Shown here: positions 8,786-17,363 of the stretch, in pieces
How the letters are laid out: each line of letters begins with the position of its first letter
How positions within the stretch are numbered: position 1 is the first letter of the stretch
Source of the DNA: Flavihumibacter sp. ZG627
GTDB lineage: Bacteria; Bacteroidota; Bacteroidia; Chitinophagales; Chitinophagaceae
Length of the DNA stretch: 64,000 nt
Assembly (NCBI RefSeq): GCF_000814325.1
Contig: NZ_JPHF01000001.1
Location: forward strand, 558,001 to 622,000
Reading direction: 5' to 3'
Notes under the pieces: model-generated
What the model saw: only the letters and a program-made list of their open reading frames with translations
Databases searched by the model: none
Told to the model about the DNA's origin: nothing
Made by a program: the position numbers and the translations under genes

Positions 8786-11700
8786 ATGCGTAGATATTGT
8801 TGTACATTGATGATAGTGCTTTCTCTCACAGCATGTAAGCAAAAGAAGAGCACTCAAACACTTTTTGAACTCGTTGAAAAATCCGGTATCAATTTTACCA
8901 ATACGGTGAGTAATACCACCGACTTCAATATTTTCAGCTACAGGAATTTTTATAATGGCGGCGGATGCGCCATTGGAGATATAAATAATGATGGATTGGC
9001 TGATGTGTTCTTTACTGCTAATATGGGCAGTAACAAACTCTATATAAATAAGGGTAACTGGAAGTTCGAAGATGTATCGGACAAAGCAGGAATTACCGAA
9101 AGCAATAAGTGGAGCACTGGAGTAGTGATGGTTGACATCAACAATGATGGCTGGCTTGATATCTATGTTTGCAATGCCGGGTACCAGCGCGGCATGCGCC
9201 AGGAAAACGCCTTATTCATAAACCTGAAAAACGGAAGTTTCAAGGAGTCTGCCCGTGAATACGGACTGGCAAATGATGGTTATACTACCCACGCTGCTTT
9301 CTTTGATTATGACCTTGATGGTGACCTCGATTGTTATATCCTGAACAATAGTTTTATTCCTGTTAATACGCTAAACTATTCCAACAAAAGAGATCTGCGT
9401 GCCAAAGATTGGCCGGTTGCAGATTTCCTGAAAGGCGGTGGCTCCTATCTGCTGCGTAACGATAACGGTAAATTTATTGATGTTAGCGAAGCATCTGGTA
9501 TTTATGGTAGTTTGATAAGCTTCGGACTTGGGGTTACAGTAGGAGATGTTAACGGTGACCTATATCCCGATATATATGTTTCCAATGATTTTTTTGAACG
9601 TGATTATCTGTATATAAATAATCGTAATGGAGGGTTTACAGAAGAGCTGGAAAGCTGGATGCAACATATCAGCCATTCATCCATGGGTGCGGATATGGCC
9701 GATATTAATAACGATGGCTATCCCGATATTTTTGTGACAGAGATGCTACCTGATGATGAAACCCGCCTCAAAACCACCACTGCATTTGAGCATTATGATG
9801 TTCAACGCCTTAAAGAAAGATCAGGATTTTACAACCAGTTCATGCAAAATACTCTCCAGGTAAATAACCAGAATGGCAAATTTATGGAAACCGCTTTTTT
9901 CAGTGGTGTAGCAGCATCTGACTGGAGTTGGGGTGGATTGATATTTGATGCCGATAATGATGGCTGGAATGATCTCTATGTAAGTAACGGAATTTATAAT
10001 GATGTGACTGATCAGGATTTTATTGACTTCTTTGCTAATGATATTATTCAGAAAATGGTGCTTACAGGGCAAAAAGAAGATATTGAAGGAATTATCGGAA
10101 AGATGCCTTCAAGGGCCATACCGAATAAGATGTATCGAAATAACGGACGATTACATTTCACCGATATGGCAGGTGAATGGGGGATAGCGATACCTTCCTT
10201 TTCTAATGGTGCTGCCTATGGTGATCTTGACAATGATGGTGACCTTGATCTGATCGTCAATAATGTAAACCAGGAATCATTCGTTTTTCGGAATAACAGC
10301 CGTCAGCAAAACGGGAATGCATATATAGCATTTTCCCTTGAGGGCGATAGTTTGAACCGCTTCGCCATCGGCGCCAAGATCAACTTATTCACTAGTGATC
10401 AAATCCTGAGCCGCGAGCTGGTACCTACACGAGGATTTCAATCTTCTGTTGAGTACAAAGTGAGTTTTGGCTTAGGCATTACAAATCCGGATTCCGCAGT
10501 TATTACATGGCCTGACAGAAAAAGAACAGTTATAATCAGGCCGGAAGTAAACAAACTTCATGTTGTAAAGAAAAATTCAAAGGCTATCCAGGGTACTTCA
10601 CTATCAGAAAAATCATCTCCGCAAATATTTGATGTTGATAGTACGGTATTCAAAACGCACCAGGAAGATGATCAAATTGATTTTTATAATGAACGTAATA
10701 TTCCGGTTATGCTTTCACGGGAAGGACCTAAAGCTGCGGTGGCAGACCTTAATGGAGATGGCAAAGAAGATATATATATATGTGGCGCAGAAGGACAGAC
10801 AGGTAGCTTATATATTCAGGGTGATAATAGTTTCCGGCTGGTTAATATAGCGGGTGCCGAAGAATTTGTTTCCGTAGAAGAAACTGTGGCCTGCTTCTTT
10901 GATGCCGATGGTGATGGTGATAATGATCTCTTCATTGGTGCAGGAGGTAATCATCATCCTCCTAATAGTAAAGAACTGCAGCACAGGCTTTACCTCAATG
11001 ATGGGAAAGCTAATTTTACGATTGCTACAAACAGCTTTTCGAGGAATAGTGTAAATATATCAGTCGCAATTCCAAATGATGTGGATAGTGATGGTGATCT
11101 TGATCTTTTTGTAGGTGGCAGGTCTGTACCTTATCAATATGGAATTGCGGCAGATAGCTATTTGTATATAAATGATGGTAATGGGAAATTTATTGATCGA
11201 TTAGCAGATTGGAACAAAACATTGGTAAAAGGTGGAATGGTAACCTCCGCCGTATGGGTTGACCTTGATAAGGAGGGGAATAAGGAACTTGTAATTGTAG
11301 GCGAATGGATGTCGCCCAGCGTTTATAGAATTCGCAATAATAAACTTGAACCTGTTTTAACGGGGTTGGAACATTTATCAGGATGGTGGCAAACAGTTAC
11401 CACGGCCGACCTGGATAATGATGGTGATCAGGATCTGATAATGGGGAATTTTGGAAGTAATTTTTACCTGAAGCCCGACAGTGTCAACCCTGTTAAACTA
11501 TGGAGTAGTGATTTTGATAAAAATGGGAATGTAGATAAAGTATTTACCAGAAGCATCGGCGGAAAGGATATGCCAGTTTTCTTAAAAAGAGAACTCACCG
11601 ATCAGATCCCATCATTAAAAAAGCAGAATCTTCGCCATGAACAATATGCAACCAAATCTATCCAGGATCTTTTTAACGCTGAAGATATTAAAGAGGCTGT

Positions 11701-12100
11701 GATGAAGGAGTTTAATTACAGTTTGTCCATCATAGCCATCAATGATGGCAAAGGAGGGTTTAGAATTATGGAGATGCCCTACCAGGTTCAACTGGCGCCC
11801 GTAAATGCGATCGTTTGTACTGATTTGAACAGTGACGGAAAAATTGATTTGCTGATGGGGGGAAACAATACATTTTTACAACCCCAGTTTGGAAGGCTGG
11901 ATGCAAGCTATGGGCATGTGCTTATCAATGATGGGAATGCAGGTTTCAGTTGGTTGTCCCCGGCGAAATCCGGTCTTCAGGTAACAGGGGTGATCAGGCA
12001 GATTCTTCCCTTAAATCAAAAAGGCAAAACCTCCTTTATACTTCTTCGTAACAATGAAAAACCTGTTCAACTTACTATAAGGACCAAATCGAAAATATAG
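8786..12100 (+). CDS. FG-GAP/VCBS-repeat lipoprotein with ASPIC/UnbV domain (first of tandem pair)
   Basis: 1104 residues. The lipobox Cys is residue 17 (LSLTAC). I count 14 calcium-loop motifs of the DxDxDGxxD type (for example DINNDGWLDIYV, DLDNDGDLDLIV, DADGDGDNDLFI), in two blocks of beta-propeller blades. Between them, around residues 520-590, is an ASPIC/UnbV-like segment (AIGAKINLF, RGFQSSVEYKVSFGLG, DSAVITWPDRK). Family knowledge: calcium-binding propellers of this kind are extracellular and often mediate binding; I see no catalytic signature. Its position behind susD is where other loci encode SusE/SusF-like surface binding proteins, so a surface glycan-binding role is inferred. The next gene is a full-length paralog. 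Confidence 0.9.
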   Translation: MRRYCCTLMIVLSLTACKQKKSTQTLFELVEKSGINFTNTVSNTTDFNIFSYRNFYNGGGCAIGDINNDGLADVFFTANMGSNKLYINKGNWKFEDVSDKAGITESNKWSTGVVMVDINNDGWLDIYVCNAGYQRGMRQENALFINLKNGSFKESAREYGLANDGYTTHAAFFDYDLDGDLDCYILNNSFIPVNTLNYSNKRDLRAKDWPVADFLKGGGSYLLRNDNGKFIDVSEASGIYGSLISFGLGVTVGDVNGDLYPDIYVSNDFFERDYLYINNRNGGFTEELESWMQHISHSSMGADMADINNDGYPDIFVTEMLPDDETRLKTTTAFEHYDVQRLKERSGFYNQFMQNTLQVNNQNGKFMETAFFSGVAASDWSWGGLIFDADNDGWNDLYVSNGIYNDVTDQDFIDFFANDIIQKMVLTGQKEDIEGIIGKMPSRAIPNKMYRNNGRLHFTDMAGEWGIAIPSFSNGAAYGDLDNDGDLDLIVNNVNQESFVFRNNSRQQNGNAYIAFSLEGDSLNRFAIGAKINLFTSDQILSRELVPTRGFQSSVEYKVSFGLGITNPDSAVITWPDRKRTVIIRPEVNKLHVVKKNSKAIQGTSLSEKSSPQIFDVDSTVFKTHQEDDQIDFYNERNIPVMLSREGPKAAVADLNGDGKEDIYICGAEGQTGSLYIQGDNSFRLVNIAGAEEFVSVEETVACFFDADGDGDNDLFIGAGGNHHPPNSKELQHRLYLNDGKANFTIATNSFSRNSVNISVAIPNDVDSDGDLDLFVGGRSVPYQYGIAADSYLYINDGNGKFIDRLADWNKTLVKGGMVTSAVWVDLDKEGNKELVIVGEWMSPSVYRIRNNKLEPVLTGLEHLSGWWQTVTTADLDNDGDQDLIMGNFGSNFYLKPDSVNPVKLWSSDFDKNGNVDKVFTRSIGGKDMPVFLKRELTDQIPSLKKQNLRHEQYATKSIQDLFNAEDIKEAVMKEFNYSLSIIAINDGKGGFRIMEMPYQVQLAPVNAIVCTDLNSDGKIDLLMGGNNTFLQPQFGRLDASYGHVLINDGNAGFSWLSPAKSGLQVTGVIRQILPLNQKGKTSFILLRNNEKPVQLTIRTKSKI

Positions 12101-12109
12101 ACCACTATC

Positions 12110-15100
12110 ATGGAAAGGATCAATCCATATTTCTTCATTTTTTCTTTACTTTCTCTCATTCTGTCTTGCGGCAAGAAGCAAGATGAGACCAATTTATTTA
12201 AAGTACTTTCAACCGATCAAACTGGCATATCCTTTTCAAATACACTCAAGCCATCCTCAGAACTCAACATGTTCAATTACATGTATTTTTATAATGGAGC
12301 TGGGGTAGCTGCCGGAGACTTTAACCAGGACGGAATGGTGGACCTTTTTTTTGCAGCTAATCAACAGGGTAATAAGCTCTACATGAATAATGGTGAGTTC
12401 AATTTCCGCGATATAACTGCATTAGCAGGCATACCACAAGACGGAGGTTGGTCAACTGGTGTTTCAGTTGTAGATATTAATAATGATGGGCTACTTGATA
12501 TATATGTATGCAGAGTAGGCTCTTTTGGACCATTGAAAAGCAGGAACCAACTACTGGTAAATAAAGGCAATCGCAATGGTATTCCGATATTCTCTGATAG
12601 CGCAACGGCATATGGACTTGATTTTTCAGGTTTCAGTACCCAGGCAGCGTTTTTTGACCAGGACCTTGATGGTGACCTTGACATGTATCTGATGAACCAT
12701 TCATTGCACCATAATGGAACTTTCGGTGAAAGAAAATTGTTTACGGGAACTTATCATCCCCTTTCAGGTGATAGATTCTATCGGAATGATTCGGGAACAT
12801 TCAGGGATATGACCCGCGAGATAGCTATTAATAGTTCAGCAATCGGATATGGTCTGGGCCTGGTAATAGCAGATATCAATCTGGATGGATATCCTGACAT
12901 CTACATTGGAAATGATTTCCATGAAAATGATTACCTGTATATAAATGACAGGAAAGGTGGATTTATGGAACAATCCGAACAGTCACTCATGCATACATCA
13001 CAGTTTTCAATGGGCGTAGATGTCTCGGATATAAATAATGATGGATCTCCTGAAATTTTTTCAGTAGACATGTTGCCAGCTGATTATAAGATTCTTAAAC
13101 GGTCTTTGGGTGAAGATGAATACAATCTCGCACAGATGAAAGTTAAGTATGGTTACCAATATCAGTTTACACGTAATAATCTTCAGTTGAACAGAGGAAA
13201 TGGCCATTTTAGTGAGATAGGTTTATTCAGTGGCATTCATGCTACGGATTGGTCATGGGCCCCACTCTGGTTTGACATGGATAATGATGGGTATAAAGAT
13301 TTGTTTATCTCAAATGGCATTCCTAAACGGTTAAATGATATTGATTATGTCAATTATATTTCAAATGGGGAGATCCAGCAAAAAATTGGTGCAGGTAAAA
13401 TGGAGGAAAGCGATATGGCTATAATCGAAAAATTTCCCCAGATCAGGTTGATGAATAAATTTTACATCAATGATAAGGAGCTTCGTTTCCTTGATATGGA
13501 GAAAAAGATTGAAAATGAAAAACCTGGCTTCTCTAATGGTGCTATATATGCCGACCTTAACAATGATGGATACCTCGATATAGTCGTAAACAATATTGAC
13601 GCACCTGCCACAATTTATCAGAACACAAGTTTCGATAGCACAAATAAAAATTGGCAATTCCATTTAATGGGCTCCCCTAATAACTTGAATGCATTGGGAG
13701 CAAGGGTGGTTATGTTTTCGGGTGATAAAATACTTACAACTGAGAAATCGCCTGTGCATGGCTTTCTTTCTTCTATGGAAATACCTCTTCAGGTTACGGC
13801 AGGACGATCGGTTATTGACTCAGCATTTTTAATATGGCCCGATGGAACATATGAGCCATTTAAAATTGATACCCTTGCTAAGCAGCCACGATTTAACTGG
13901 CGCCCTAACCTGCCAGCTTTTGACTTTCATTCCCTTTCCGTAAAGGGCAAGCCGGAACCTCCTTCACTCACATTTGTTGAGAATGAATTAGGTATTAAAT
14001 TCAAACACGAAGAGAACCGGTATGTGGATTTTAACCGCGAACCACTTGCTCCAAATATGCTGTCAACAGAAGGTCCCGCTCTGGCAGTAGGCGATATGAA
14101 TGGAGATGGGAGGGAAGATATTTTCATTGGAAACGCAAGGAATAAAAGGCCATCGGTTTACATGCAGCTTCCGGATGGCAGGTTTAACGTATCTGTACAA
14201 CCTGCCCTGGATGCTGATAGCGCTTTCGAGGATATTAGGGCTGCCTGGGCTGACATGAATGGTGATGGCGCCACCGATCTCATTGTGGTTAGCGGTGGGA
14301 ATGAATTTTATGCTAAAGATCCAATGCTGGCTCCCCGACTTTACCTTAATGATGGAAAAGGGAAACTTAACCGCTCGGTAAATGCTTTTCCAAATATTCA
14401 CCTTACTTCGTCAAGGGTGCTGGTGTGTGATATAAATAAAGATGGATTAAACGATCTTATTATCAGCGGACGTGCTGTTTCTTTTGCATATGGTGAAATT
14501 CCGCGTTCATATCTCCTGTTGAATGATGGCGGTTCACGATTCAAAGATGTTACAAACACCCTTGCACCGGAACTCACAAATTGCGGTATGATAACAGATG
14601 CACGTTGGATTGATATGGATAGTGATGGTGATGAGGATCTTCTGGTGGCAATGGAATGGGAGCGAATTACGTGGTTTGAAAACAAGCAGGGAAGATTATT
14701 TAAAATGAAACTGGGTAATGAATATGGTTGGTGGAATATGGTCACTCCTTTTGATGCGGATGGAGATGGCGATATTGATGTACTCGCTGGCAATCTTGGC
14801 CTCAACAGCAGATTGAAAGCAGAGAAAGAGCACCCTGTAAAATTGTACTATAATGATTTTGATGGCAATGGCCGTAAAGAAACTATTCTCACCTATTTTC
14901 ATGATGGCTTCGAAAAACCATTTGCTAATAAGTTTGAGTTGGAAAAGCAATTACCGGTACTAAAGAAAAAATTCCTCTACGCTGAGAATTTCGCTAAAGC
15001 TACCCTCGAAGAATTGTTTAGTGTAGAGAAACTCAAAAGCTCTATAGTTCATCATGCAGATCATTTTGCAACAACCCTTTATATCAATGAGGGTAAAGGT

Positions 15101-15439
15101 AAATTCAGACCAATAATTATGGATTCTCCATTGCAGTGGTCCCCTTGTAGAGCAGCATCAATAATTGATATAAATGGTGATAAATTACCAGATCTTCTTA
15201 CTGGGGGTAATTTTTATGGGGCAAACATTGAAATGGGCCGTTATGATGCAGATTATGGAACTATGTCTCTTAATCTGGGGCAAGGTAAATTCCAGGTATT
15301 AAAACTTCAAAACCTGGCGTTAAAAGGCCAGATAAGAGATCTTCAAATCATCAATACTGTAACGGGGAAAAACATCGTTGCTGCGTTCAACAATGACAGC
15401 CTGCGCATTATCAGGATTTCCCCTTCCAAAGTTCAGTAA
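12110..15439 (+). CDS. FG-GAP/VCBS-repeat lipoprotein with ASPIC/UnbV domain (second of tandem pair)
   Basis: 1109 residues; the lipobox Cys is residue 20 (LSLILSC). It is collinear with the preceding protein over its whole length, also with 14 DxDxDG-type loops (DFNQDGMVDLFF, DMDNDGYKDLFI, DMNGDGREDIFI, DADGDGDIDVLA) and a central UnbV-like segment (ALGARVVMFSGDKI, DSAFLIWPDGTYE). Conserved blocks shared with the paralog include FYNG[AG]G, WSTGV, VDINNDG and DWSW. It starts nine bases after its partner, so the two are cotranscribed and arose by tandem duplication. Likely role: surface-exposed calcium-dependent ligand binding for the SusCD locus. The stop overlaps the convergent next gene by seven bases. 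Confidence 0.9.
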   Translation: MERINPYFFIFSLLSLILSCGKKQDETNLFKVLSTDQTGISFSNTLKPSSELNMFNYMYFYNGAGVAAGDFNQDGMVDLFFAANQQGNKLYMNNGEFNFRDITALAGIPQDGGWSTGVSVVDINNDGLLDIYVCRVGSFGPLKSRNQLLVNKGNRNGIPIFSDSATAYGLDFSGFSTQAAFFDQDLDGDLDMYLMNHSLHHNGTFGERKLFTGTYHPLSGDRFYRNDSGTFRDMTREIAINSSAIGYGLGLVIADINLDGYPDIYIGNDFHENDYLYINDRKGGFMEQSEQSLMHTSQFSMGVDVSDINNDGSPEIFSVDMLPADYKILKRSLGEDEYNLAQMKVKYGYQYQFTRNNLQLNRGNGHFSEIGLFSGIHATDWSWAPLWFDMDNDGYKDLFISNGIPKRLNDIDYVNYISNGEIQQKIGAGKMEESDMAIIEKFPQIRLMNKFYINDKELRFLDMEKKIENEKPGFSNGAIYADLNNDGYLDIVVNNIDAPATIYQNTSFDSTNKNWQFHLMGSPNNLNALGARVVMFSGDKILTTEKSPVHGFLSSMEIPLQVTAGRSVIDSAFLIWPDGTYEPFKIDTLAKQPRFNWRPNLPAFDFHSLSVKGKPEPPSLTFVENELGIKFKHEENRYVDFNREPLAPNMLSTEGPALAVGDMNGDGREDIFIGNARNKRPSVYMQLPDGRFNVSVQPALDADSAFEDIRAAWADMNGDGATDLIVVSGGNEFYAKDPMLAPRLYLNDGKGKLNRSVNAFPNIHLTSSRVLVCDINKDGLNDLIISGRAVSFAYGEIPRSYLLLNDGGSRFKDVTNTLAPELTNCGMITDARWIDMDSDGDEDLLVAMEWERITWFENKQGRLFKMKLGNEYGWWNMVTPFDADGDGDIDVLAGNLGLNSRLKAEKEHPVKLYYNDFDGNGRKETILTYFHDGFEKPFANKFELEKQLPVLKKKFLYAENFAKATLEELFSVEKLKSSIVHHADHFATTLYINEGKGKFRPIIMDSPLQWSPCRAASIIDINGDKLPDLLTGGNFYGANIEMGRYDADYGTMSLNLGQGKFQVLKLQNLALKGQIRDLQIINTVTGKNIVAAFNNDSLRIIRISPSKVQ

Positions 15440-16341
15440 ACAGGGTAACATACTTCAAGTCTTGTAATTGTAGAATCTGCCAATGACAACTCAGGTGCCG
15501 TGATTCGGTGATATGGAATGGCCATACTTATATATTGATGGTCGAGCTTGAATTGTTCTATGGCGGCATATGCCTGTTCAACACGCATATAGGGCCCTTC
15601 AAAAGGAGTCACCAACAAGTTCTTTCCAAAAGGCATTCTCTTTAAGGGGAAAGGACTGTTATTTGGTATTGTTTCAGGATGATTGATTCCGATGCTACCA
15701 TACAATCTTATAGAATCATCACCTTCGCGTGTAAAGTGAAAGATCCTCTTACCATTGAAGCCTGCATTTTTTTGCTCCGCATAATCAATCAGCACTTCAA
15801 ATATTTTTTGCATGGTTTTCTGCCTGTCCTTATTTGTTGTTGTTATAGCGTAGTAGAGGAATGTGCTGTCAGGCACTTTGGCCTCGTGAATATCATAACC
15901 ATAAAATGCCAGCGGACTTTTCACCAGATTTTCAAGTTTACCGAAACTATTCACCATAGCCGTCTGTTCTTCATTAAAACCAATCATTTTTTGCCATAAG
16001 CTCGCTTTAAATGATAAATGAAGATCTGTTTTTGCTTCACTGGTTTTAGCTGGCTGAGCGCTTATGAGGAACCTCTTGGTTTTACTTTTTTTCCTGATTG
16101 TATATATAGCCATACTGGTACCCATTGTAGAAATATTTAGCACTCTGTCATGATACATCTGACGCAGTGTCTTGTTCATCCACCGATCATAATTGACTGG
16201 CATTATCAATAGCTCCATCAGCCTGCCTGTTTTTAAAGGGAATGTCTTTTTTTCGACATGGGTAAATACAGGCAGGTAAAATAAAACCCAGATGAACCCA
16301 AGACCAATTAATATAAGAATGAAGATGTTCCTTTTACGCAT
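15433..16341 (-). CDS. Membrane-anchored SRPBCC/GyrI-like protein (second of tandem pair)
   Basis: 302 residues with a single N-terminal membrane anchor (IFILILIGLGFIWVLFYLPV, about residues 5-24) and the rest predicted periplasmic. The C-terminal part (about residues 145-302) has the shape of a GyrI-like effector-binding domain: KNLLVTPFEGPYMRVEQAY and a final LEVCYPVY strand. The middle (about 30-140) may be a SRPBCC/START-like fold, which I rate as tentative. GyrI-like domains bind small hydrophobic or cationic molecules. No DNA-binding part is attached, so this is not a classical regulator. It follows its paralog after six bases and sits on the opposite strand inside the sugar locus. Confidence 0.7.
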   Translation of the reverse strand: MRKRNIFILILIGLGFIWVLFYLPVFTHVEKKTFPLKTGRLMELLIMPVNYDRWMNKTLRQMYHDRVLNISTMGTSMAIYTIRKKSKTKRFLISAQPAKTSEAKTDLHLSFKASLWQKMIGFNEEQTAMVNSFGKLENLVKSPLAFYGYDIHEAKVPDSTFLYYAITTTNKDRQKTMQKIFEVLIDYAEQKNAGFNGKRIFHFTREGDDSIRLYGSIGINHPETIPNNSPFPLKRMPFGKNLLVTPFEGPYMRVEQAYAAIEQFKLDHQYISMAIPYHRITAPELSLADSTITRLEVCYPVY

Positions 16342-16347
16342 ACTAGA

Positions 16348-17307
16348 TCAATTGATAGGGTAGCAGACCTTTATTTCAACCACTTCATCGGGATTAAAAC
16401 CATAACCTGCTGTCTGGAAATCTTCAAAAGGAATGGTTGTACTCACCAATGCATAATCACTCCTGTATTTTTCAAGGGCCCTGTAAACAGTCTCAATATT
16501 CTTATAGGGACCTTTGAAATTTGCTACAAGCAATTTGCTGCCGGTTGGAATGGTTTTTTTTGTGATACCATCGGATGGCTTCGGTGTAACGGTGCTTTGG
16601 ACGGAAAGACCTGCAAAGATTTGTAACTCGCCGGCTTTTATTGGCCGGCTATAAAACAGCCTTTTACCATTATGCGCGATCCGGTTATTTTTAACATAAA
16701 CCAATAAGGAATCAAAGAGAATGCGTGAGGCAGCAGCTTTTTGTGTAGGCTCAATGGAGGTGGTAATAAATAACAAACTACTATCCGTAACATTGTCGCG
16801 CCTTATCTCGTAACCATAAAAACGCCTCGTGTCATTAGTAAAAGATTCAAGGTTTTTCAGGCTCCTGATTACTTCTTTTTCCACCTCATCCTGATCAAGC
16901 ATTTGTTTCCAAAGTGTATTTGAAAGGGTTAAGCTAACCACGGAAGCGCCCTTTTTTCTGCTATCGGGTGAAGCAATAAATCGAAACCTTCTCCTGTCAT
17001 CCTCATGCTTGAAAGAGATTACAGCTTCTGAGGGTGTTGCAGAAATAAGTTTGAGCTCGTGAGCAGGGGCTGTTATTGAGGGCGAAGGCAGTGCTATGAT
17101 GTTGTATCTTGTACTGTCCTGGTTTGCAAAGGGAAGAAACCACCGTGGGAGTTGAACCGCACTCGTTAATTGTTCCATGGTCTTGTGCAATGAATAAGGT
17201 ACACTGGCCCTGGTAGTAAAATTAATCGGGATGGTCACAGAAAGAAGGAGCACCATGCTCAGTATTCCCAGGATCATAACGGATAATAACTTTCTTTCTT
17301 TTCGCAT
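16348..17307 (-). CDS. Membrane-anchored SRPBCC/GyrI-like protein (first of tandem pair)
   Basis: 319 residues with an N-terminal membrane segment (VMILGILSMVLLLSVTIPI, about residues 10-28). It is a paralog of the next gene: shared blocks are GYEIRRDNVTDSSLLF against GYDIHEAKVPDSTFLY, NGKRLFY against NGKRIFH, LLVANFKGPYKNIETVYRAL against LLVTPFEGPYMRVEQAYAAI, and terminal IKVCYPIN against LEVCYPVY. The GyrI-like C-terminal half is recognisable; the ligand is unknown. It is divergent from the GH65 gene, with a 15-base inverted repeat at 17315-17329 in the gap. Its function in the sugar locus is unclear; sensing or buffering of a small molecule outside the cytoplasm is a guess. Confidence 0.7.
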   Translation of the reverse strand: MRKERKLLSVMILGILSMVLLLSVTIPINFTTRASVPYSLHKTMEQLTSAVQLPRWFLPFANQDSTRYNIIALPSPSITAPAHELKLISATPSEAVISFKHEDDRRRFRFIASPDSRKKGASVVSLTLSNTLWKQMLDQDEVEKEVIRSLKNLESFTNDTRRFYGYEIRRDNVTDSSLLFITTSIEPTQKAAASRILFDSLLVYVKNNRIAHNGKRLFYSRPIKAGELQIFAGLSVQSTVTPKPSDGITKKTIPTGSKLLVANFKGPYKNIETVYRALEKYRSDYALVSTTIPFEDFQTAGYGFNPDEVVEIKVCYPIN

Positions 17308-17314
17308 AAAACCG

Positions 17315-17329
17315 GATTACATCGTAATC
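17315..17329. promoter_or_regulatory. Inverted repeat between divergent GyrI-like and GH65 genes
   Basis: GATTACATCGTAATC has six-base arms GATTAC/GTAATC around ATC. It lies eight bases upstream of the leftward gene start (17307) and 34 bases upstream of the GH65 start. An operator for the divergent pair is plausible; the binding protein is unknown. Confidence 0.35.
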
Positions 17330-17363
17330 TGTTGGTAAATTTAGTACTCCTTCTCTTTAAAAT

